From Gammaproteobacteria bacterium (GTDB lineage: Bacteria; Pseudomonadota; Gammaproteobacteria; Chromatiales; Chromatiaceae), in the NCBI GenBank assembly GCA_030625445.1, contig DAOUQU010000053.1, positions 1-9,036 of the forward strand: 9,036 bases of DNA, written 5' to 3'. A program made the translations under genes and the position numbers. Position 1 is the first letter of the stretch. Each line of letters starts with the position of its first letter. Shown here piece after piece: positions 1 through 3,148 of the stretch. The notes beneath the pieces were generated by a model. The model had not been told where the DNA came from. It saw nothing but the letters and a program-made list of their open reading frames with translations, and did no database searches.

Positions 1-474
1 AACCGTAATCAACAGAGGCGCATTCATATCTCTGGTCCACATCAGAACCAGCGCAAAGAAATACCAGGGATGCCGCACATAGCGATGGACAGGAGAGATG
101 TGCAGGTGTTCCTGATCCTCGACACGGGTTTCCCGCTCCTGTAGCTGTCGGGTGCCTATGAATTCACCACTATCATAGTAGAGAATAGTCCACAAGAAAC
201 CGGCAATAGCGAGCAATGCCAGCCCGTTCGCCAACCAGCCCATGGACCCGCTCCATTGCCATAACGGTGCAGCGTCGATGCTATAGGTCAACCACACCAG
301 AGGCAGCACCAGTATCACAGCAATGGCATTGAAAAACAGGCGGTAGGCGGGCAACCAGTGAGGATGGTTACGCTCCACCCAGCGCTTGACCATCAGCGAT
401 GCCAATAGAGAGTGGAGCAGGAAGTAGGCAATCCAGCCGAGGAAAAGGAGTATGAGGGAGGTGTTCAGGGGCAA
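1..474 (-). CDS. Membrane methyltransferase-like protein (NnrU / isoprenylcysteine methyltransferase-like), 3' end outside window
   Basis: An open minus-strand frame runs off the left edge of the window. It encodes about 158 residues of a polytopic membrane protein. Hydrophobic segments are visible near residues 5-25 (SLILLFLGWIAYFLLHSLLA), 45-60 (LFFNAIAVILVLPLVWL) and 83-98 (ANGLALLAIAGFLWTIL). A motif HRYVRHPWYFFALV then leads into another hydrophobic stretch. The RHPWY block after a charged loop is typical of the ICMT/PEMT/NnrU membrane methyltransferase superfamily, where it lies by the S-adenosylmethionine site. The substrate cannot be told. No ATG exists after the in-frame stops near 520. 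I chose TTG at 474 because AGGA lies 10 bases upstream; CTG at 483 is an alternative. The C-terminal part is missing only because the window ends. The family-level call is fairly secure, the start is not. Confidence 0.72.
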   Translation of the reverse strand, partial: MPLNTSLILLFLGWIAYFLLHSLLASLMVKRWVERNHPHWLPAYRLFFNAIAVILVLPLVWLTYSIDAAPLWQWSGSMGWLANGLALLAIAGFLWTILYYDSGEFIGTRQLQERETRVEDQEHLHISPVHRYVRHPWYFFALVLMWTRDMNAPLLITV

Positions 475-555
475 TATATTCAGGCGTCCTGTTACGCAGT
501 TCGAGCACAGAGGGATAAGTTATCATGAGATTTCACCGATATTTTATTCTAACAG

Positions 556-686
556 GAGCCTCTTGCAAAAATCCAAAAGAGGTCATTCCGGCCTTCGCCG
601 GAATCTACAAAATCAGCCACTTGCTGATCAAGACACATGGATTCCGGCTAAAAGCATGCCGGAATGACGGGTTTTGCAAAAATCTC
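556..686. repeat. 131-bp MITE-like element with terminal inverted repeats and three internal hairpins
   Basis: The ends are imperfect inverted repeats: GAGCCTCTTGCAAAA at 556-570 faces TTTTGCAAAAATCTC at 672-686, with 11 of 15 positions pairing. Three hairpins lie inside. They are ATTCCGGC/GCCGGAAT with a 4-base CTTC loop (585-604), ATCAGC/GCTGAT with a 5-base loop (612-628), and a second ATTCCGGC/GCCGGAAT with a 9-base loop (641-665). No protein is plausibly encoded; the open frame at 452-667 on the plus strand is read through the repeat. This looks like a non-autonomous dispersed element. GTCATTCCGGC-type palindromes are common intergenic repeats in proteobacteria. No clear target-site duplication is visible. 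It sits downstream of the SAM-like gene and just upstream of the membrane methyltransferase start. Confidence 0.68.
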
Positions 687-714
687 ATAGGAGAATGAAA
701 AATGGGTGTTGTTT

Positions 715-1158
715 CTACATTAGATTCCAAACATCGTCAATTGAGATGTCATCATAGCGATCCAGGGTTGCAAGCCATTCGGGCATCCTATCTGTTATTT
801 CCTCCTTTAAATCCATCAACTCATCTTCATCGATAAGCCCCTTTCCCAACATGAAAATATAAAATTTTTTCAGGCTCGTTGCGTTGCTCTTGATGCTTGT
901 CCGACTTGCCCACATTGCCTTCCTGATAAACCAATAACCTAGAAAGTCACCTATCGAGTTAGCGCCATCCCTTGCTTCAATCGCATCTTCGTAAAGCAGG
1001 TAATCATTTATATAAAAATCAATATTGGAAACATGATTTTTAATTGTCTTTTTTGACAGTCCGGATGATTGAAGCAATACTGCGAACTCTATTAATAATC
1101 GTTCATTTTGTTTTCTTATTATTTTACATTTTTTCTCGTATATATCGTAATCATCCAT
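715..1158 (-). CDS. Free-standing integrase core-binding (SAM-like) domain protein, no catalytic domain
   Basis: A 147-residue protein from ATG at 1158; an in-frame TTG at 1170 would add four residues, and neither has a strong ribosome binding site. It resembles the N-terminal core-binding (SAM-like) domain of tyrosine recombinases. Helical segments carry LLIEFAVLLQSSGLSKKTIK (residues 21-40), then FLGYWFIRKAMWAS (72-85) and SIKSNATSLKKFYIFMLGKG (88-107). In integrases the same pattern forms the DNA-gripping helices ("sticks together, extends by helix, then SLKKFY"). The catalytic half with the Arg-His-Arg-Tyr residues is absent. The protein ends at an acidic tail (DRYDDISIDDVW), so it is short by design or truncated long ago. 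It follows the 104-aa gene on the same strand after 62 bp and may share its transcript. It looks more AT-rich than the genes to the right, suggesting acquisition. Its function is unknown; small proteins of this type are usually annotated only as recombinase-like. Confidence 0.72.
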   Translation of the reverse strand: MDDYDIYEKKCKIIRKQNERLLIEFAVLLQSSGLSKKTIKNHVSNIDFYINDYLLYEDAIEARDGANSIGDFLGYWFIRKAMWASRTSIKSNATSLKKFYIFMLGKGLIDEDELMDLKEEITDRMPEWLATLDRYDDISIDDVWNLM

Positions 1159-1220
1159 TATCAATACCAAAAAATATTATGATCTGACAGTAAATTCATG
1201 CATGGCCGCCATTGAACCCA

Positions 1221-1535
1221 TCATTCGGCCTTTCCTTCGGCAATTGCTTCGAATGCTGAATGTAAACTTTCTCTTACATCATCAAGCCATTCAATGACTT
1301 CTTGCGGCGCTTCTGATTGCAGAGCAATATTTTGAACCAATATGAAAGTTGATTTCATGTGTTTGAGGTTTCTTACCGATTCCCAGCTCACCGCTTCATC
1401 GATTTGGAATATTAATTTATCCGAGTCGGGAAATCCGAAATTCTTTACTACAGCATCTCTCAAATTACCCCATGATCCTTGAAGATCGGAGAGCGCCGTT
1501 TTTTCATATCCGGTTGGTTCTATTATAAAAGCCAT
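1221..1535 (-). CDS. Hypothetical protein, 104 aa
   Basis: I do not recognise this family. The frame starts at ATG 1535 with a plausible AAGAGA ribosome binding site nine bases upstream and ends at TGA. The product is small, acidic and soluble, with no membrane segment or signal peptide. It starts with MAFIIEPTGYEKTALSDLQGSW, has a mixed middle with one Trp-rich stretch (AVSWESVRNL), and ends in a likely amphipathic helix (VIEWLDDVRESLHSAFEAIAEGKAE). It precedes the SAM-like recombinase-domain gene by 62 bp on the same strand and may be co-transcribed with it. Both lie downstream, in the same direction, of the toxin-antitoxin cassette. They could therefore be remnants of later integron cassettes, but I find no attC site after either one. 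Coding status rests on frame length, start context and ordinary protein composition. Confidence 0.6.
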   Translation of the reverse strand: MAFIIEPTGYEKTALSDLQGSWGNLRDAVVKNFGFPDSDKLIFQIDEAVSWESVRNLKHMKSTFILVQNIALQSEAPQEVIEWLDDVRESLHSAFEAIAEGKAE

Positions 1536-1967
1536 TTAGATAAATCTCTTAAGGGATGAAGCATTTATTAAAATACCAAGTAACTTCTCAAAAAGTCCGT
1601 GTGAATGCTGTCATTGCGAGGGAGCCGAAGCGACCGCGGCACTAATTTTGCCTGGAGCAAAATTGAACGCACTTTGTGCGGCCCGAAGGGTAAATTACAA
1701 GGATGTAATTTATAATCCCAAACCAGATCAAGGATCATATCGTTTGGCTCAAGGAAGACTAAAAACACAGCTTTCACCCTCCCGTATACCCAATTATAAA
1801 AATCTCCGGCTCTACAACTTTCTAGCTGTGATGTTACATCCCACTCATCATTATTTCTGATTTTTCTACCCCGGGTCATCTGATTGATTCAAAAGTTGAT
1901 GCTTGGATAGTTGTGTGCATATGTTTAACCATCTGGTTTCCCGGCTGAAGAACCGGTTTTGTAGAGC
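1536..1967. other. Non-coding stretch between the 104-aa gene and the attC site
   Basis: I find no convincing gene in these 432 bases. The centre (1610-1712) is a dispersed-repeat-like block listed separately. A minus-strand frame starts at ATG 1879 (MTRGRKIRNNDEWDV...) and reaches 1568, but it has no ribosome binding site. Its second half is read straight through the hairpins, so at most it is a broken gene. By position, the 3' edge of the attC site (1973) marks the start of whatever cassette once followed the toxin-antitoxin cassette. Confidence 0.5.
1610..1712. repeat. Dispersed-repeat-like block with four stacked short hairpins
   Basis: The block begins with GTCATTGCGAGGGAGCCG, a sequence type I know as a common dispersed intergenic repeat in bacteria. 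It continues as a chain of nearly contiguous palindromes. AATTTTGC/GCAAAATT has a 5-base loop (1644-1664). CGCAC/GTGCG has a TTT loop (1668-1680). CCC/GGG has a GAA loop (1682-1690). TAAATTACA/TGTAATTTA is a perfect 9-bp stem with an AGGA loop (1691-1712). Such order is unlikely by chance. The matching far end expected of a complete element is not visible, so it may be half a repeat or a mosaic. Confidence 0.6.
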
Positions 1968-2060
1968 ACCCAACGCTTGCCATAACCGGAGGAAAAAAGC
2001 TGCATAGAGAGGGACGAGCGACGCAGATTTTTGACTTCTGTGTTTATGGCATTGTTATGT
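1968..2060 (-). other. attC: attC recombination site of an integron gene cassette
   Basis: This 93-base imperfect palindrome begins one base after the antitoxin stop codon. Read on the minus strand it starts with the R'' box ACATAAC (2060-2054; one mismatch to RYYYAAC). The L'' arm TGCCATAA (2051-2044) pairs perfectly with the L' arm TTATGGCA (1985-1978). It ends with GCGTTGGGTGC, whose R' box GTTGGGT (1974-1968) matches GTTRRRY exactly. The spacers between the R and L boxes are unequal (AA versus AGC), leaving an extra unpaired base, as attC sites do. An inner stem AAAAATCTGC/GCAGCTTTTT pairs at 9 of 10 positions. Integron integrases recognise the folded single strand and cut within the R' box. 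Size, box order and position directly behind a cassette gene all fit. Confidence 0.85.
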
Positions 2061-2061
2061 T

Positions 2062-2349
2062 TTATTCTGTGACGGCCTTTATTACAGCTTGTGGATTTTG
2101 CTCCACTATTTTTAATAGAACCCTGGCTGCACCTCTTGGAGTGCGAAGGCCCTGCTCCCAATGCCGCAATGTACCAAGAGAGATACCAAAAGTGGCGCAA
2201 AATCGTTGTTGACTCATCCCTGTTTTCTCACGGATTTCCTTTACGTTGAGAGCATCAGAAGTATGCTCAACTACACCCGATTTGTCGCCTTTCGCATGTG
2301 CTGCCGCATCCTTGAGGCCGTCAGATATTTCAGTGAATGCCTTGTTCAT
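2062..2349 (-). CDS. Helix-turn-helix (XRE/HigA-like, NadS-type) antitoxin
   Basis: A 95-residue protein starting at ATG 2349, preceded by GGAG eight bases upstream. A longer frame from 2373 exists but lacks support. Residues 36-90 form a Cro/C1-type helix-turn-helix: the recognition region is TGMSQQRFCATFGISLGTLRHWEQG (residues 43-67), followed by RTPRGAARVLLKIVEQNPQAV. This pattern, with "SLGTLRHWEQGLRTPRGAA", is typical of NadS/HigA-like antitoxins. The first 30 residues are charged and would be the toxin-neutralising or flexible part. The start codon overlaps the last 20 bases of the toxin gene, so the two are translationally coupled in toxin-first order, as in hig-type systems. It should repress its own operon by binding the palindrome at 2693-2713. 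Its stop codon directly abuts the attC site. Confidence 0.9.
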   Translation of the reverse strand: MNKAFTEISDGLKDAAAHAKGDKSGVVEHTSDALNVKEIREKTGMSQQRFCATFGISLGTLRHWEQGLRTPRGAARVLLKIVEQNPQAVIKAVTE

Positions 2350-2683
2350 TTCTATGTCTCCAGTATGCCACAAGCTCTTTCACTGCCTTTGCCAATAGAA
2401 TTTTTTCCTCAGATGAGAGGTTAGCTTTTTCGTTCTTACCAAAGGCGGCTAATAGATAGAGTGGTATTATTTCGCTGTGAAAGTAGTAGATTAATCTGAT
2501 GCCTCCACTCTTTCCGCCTCCTTGGCGAGCCCATCGAAGCTTTCGAATACCTCCAGTTCCTTGCATGAGCACACCCGCGCTCGGTTGTGCTGCCAAATAT
2601 GCAATGAGATCGGCACGTTCATCAGTAGACAGTAGTGAGCTGATTTTCCTTTGGAACGGAGCAGTTTCAGCAACAGTAATCAT
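2330..2683 (-). CDS. RelE/HigB-like toxin of a type II toxin-antitoxin system
   Basis: A 117-residue protein from ATG 2683, starting MITVAETAPFQRKISSLL. The core is GTGGIRKLRWARQGGGKSGG followed by IRLIYYFHSEIIPLYLLAAFGKNEKANLS, characteristic of the RelE-superfamily branch paired with HTH antitoxins. Family toxins are presumed ribosome-dependent mRNA interferases. Basic residues in the KLRWAR-GKSGG region (about 48-63) and the KNEKANLS block (83-90) are the conserved features. An in-frame ATG at 2737 would add 18 residues (MFEKQELAIYANGVYDWS), but that stretch is encoded by the promoter, the operator and the cassette end, and the family start is MITVAE. GGAG lies only one base before the ATG, too close for a normal ribosome binding site. 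With the predicted transcription start this suggests a leaderless mRNA. The gene overlaps the antitoxin by 20 bases. Confidence 0.9.
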   Translation of the reverse strand: MITVAETAPFQRKISSLLSTDERADLIAYLAAQPSAGVLMQGTGGIRKLRWARQGGGKSGGIRLIYYFHSEIIPLYLLAAFGKNEKANLSSEEKILLAKAVKELVAYWRHRNEQGIH

Positions 2684-2689
2684 GCTCCA

Positions 2690-2718
2690 ATCATATACGC
2701 CATTGGCGTATATGGCAA
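2690..2718 (-). promoter_or_regulatory. Toxin-antitoxin promoter (-35/-10)
   Basis: Read on the minus strand, TTGCCA (2718-2713) and TATGAT (2695-2690) are separated by exactly 17 bases. Each is close to the sigma-70 consensus. The -10 box ends seven bases before the A of the toxin ATG (2683), so transcription should begin at or within a base or two of the start codon. The promoter lies entirely inside the cassette and so would travel with it. The call is from sequence pattern only. Confidence 0.72.
2693..2713. promoter_or_regulatory. Palindromic operator in the promoter spacer
   Basis: A perfect inverted repeat has arms ATATACGCCA (2693-2702) and TGGCGTATAT (2704-2713) around one central T. 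It fills the -35/-10 spacer and overlaps the edges of both boxes, so a bound dimer would block RNA polymerase. The adjacent operon encodes a helix-turn-helix antitoxin, and such proteins normally autorepress from sites like this. Confidence 0.75.
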
Positions 2719-2740
2719 GTTCCTGCTTTTCAAACATAAC

Positions 2741-2895
2741 ATTCTAAGTAGATGGAAAATCGCAGTATATCCCCCTATTTGCTGAAAAATACTGCAACTT
2801 GCAGTGAAACCCGCAGATATCCCCTGGATAGACTGCAAACTGCAATGTTTAAACACAGCGATTTTCCTCTTTTCTCCAGCCACAGGCTCTAGAGC
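2741..2895. other. Candidate attI region with repeated ACTGCAA motifs
   Basis: These bases lie between the cassette start and the intI fragment, where an integron attI site belongs. They contain a near-direct repeat, CGCAGTATATCCCC (2761-2774) and CGCAGATATCCCC (2812-2824). A perfect 15-base palindrome has arms ACTGCAA and TTGCAGT around one C (2791-2805). Two tandem ACTGCAA copies follow (2832-2845). Integrase-binding direct repeats are known in attI1, but these motifs are not those of any attI I can name. The call is positional, and no gene is apparent. Confidence 0.35.
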
Positions 2896-3051
2896 ATGCG
2901 TTTGCGGGTGATGGATCTTGATTATGATCGCCAGGCGCTATTTGTTTGCAGTGGAAAGGGTGATCAGGATCGTGTCGTTACCCTGGCCGAGGAGTTGATC
3001 GTTCCTTTACAACGGAATCTCGAAGTAGTACGAACTCTTTTTGAAAGGGAT
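2896..3051 (+). pseudogene. intI: Integron integrase (intI) internal fragment
   Basis: About 52 codons match the middle of an integron tyrosine recombinase: MRLRVMDLDYDRQALFVCSG, then KGDQDRVVTLAEELIVPLQR, then NLEVVRTLFERD. In intact IntI proteins (about 320 residues) this block follows the first catalytic Arg and includes the beta-hairpin lysine, here the K in GKGDQDR. Immediately upstream the same frame reads HRL, a stop (TAG 2890-2892), then SMRLR. Intact proteins have RLMEC-RLR here, so the sequence is disrupted at that point. Downstream, similarity ends at ERD and the frame runs into the 20-bp hairpin, closing at TGA 3079-3081. The N-terminal domain and the catalytic His, Arg and Tyr are missing, so the fragment cannot be active. 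Its strand, opposite to the toxin-antitoxin cassette and pointing away from it, is standard integron geometry. Confidence 0.82.
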
Positions 3052-3061
3052 GTGATGAAAG

Positions 3062-3104
3062 AAGGGGCCGGTGACAAATGAGATTCATTTGTCACCGGCC
3101 CCTT
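3062..3104. terminator. Perfect 20-bp hairpin, probable bidirectional terminator or inserted palindrome
   Basis: Arms AAGGGGCCGGTGACAAATGA (3062-3081) and TCATTTGTCACCGGCCCCTT (3085-3104) pair perfectly around a 3-base loop. On the plus strand TTTT follows the GC-rich base; on the minus strand, behind ppdK, TTCTTTC follows. It could therefore end ppdK transcription. A 20-bp perfect arm is longer than usual for a terminator, and the element replaces the 3' part of intI, so it may also be a dispersed mobile palindrome. Confidence 0.65.
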
Positions 3105-3112
3105 TTAAACGT

Positions 3113-3137
3113 GGCTTCCACACTGATAGTGGAAACC
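3113..3137 (-). terminator. Small hairpin after ppdK stop codon
   Basis: TTCCAC (3116-3121) pairs with GTGGAA (3129-3134) over a 7-base loop, extended by GG/CC after one mismatch. It lies 12 bases beyond the ppdK stop. No strong T run follows, so it is probably weak alone and may act together with the larger hairpin at 3062-3104. Confidence 0.35.
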
Positions 3138-3148
3138 TCCGCGCGAGC

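Larger units (their letters stand above)
1974..2739 (-). mobile_element. Integron gene cassette carrying a toxin-antitoxin pair
   Basis: The cassette runs (minus strand) from the T after G2740 in GTTATGT to the G at 1974 in GTTGGGT, 766 bases. In the circular form the end G would join TTATGT from the start. This gives an R' box GTTATGT that is the exact complement of the R'' box ACATAAC at 2060-2054; the match extends to nine bases (GTTATGTTT against AAACATAAC). The present R' box reads GTTGGGT because its last six bases belong to the following DNA. The cassette contains a toxin gene, an overlapping antitoxin gene and the toxin's own promoter. Toxin-antitoxin cassettes with private promoters are well known in large chromosomal integrons, where they are thought to discourage loss of the array. 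The intI fragment on the other strand beyond 2896 fits standard integron layout. Confidence 0.82.

Noticed and set aside
452..667. Plus-strand 71-aa frame
   Set aside because: It is antisense to the methyltransferase-like start and then reads through the palindromic element; composition is not protein-like.
1610..1712. CRISPR-like repetitiveness
   Set aside because: The structure is inverted repeats of differing sequence, not regularly spaced direct repeats.
1648..1860. Plus-strand 70-aa frame over the stacked hairpins
   Set aside because: It begins inside a hairpin loop and follows repeat sequence; no ribosome binding site.
1568..1879. Minus-strand 103-aa frame starting MTRGRKIRNNDEW
   Set aside because: No ribosome binding site, no recognised family, and its second half is translated hairpin repeat. 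It may be a broken cassette gene but cannot be called.
1910..1930. Possible second set of integron R boxes (GTTGTGT at 1910, GTTTAAC at 1923)
   Set aside because: No matching L arms or palindromic partner at a proper distance, so not an attC site.
2684..2737. N-terminal 18-residue extension of the toxin from ATG 2737
   Set aside because: It is encoded by the cassette edge, promoter and operator, lacks a ribosome binding site, and family members start at MITVAE.
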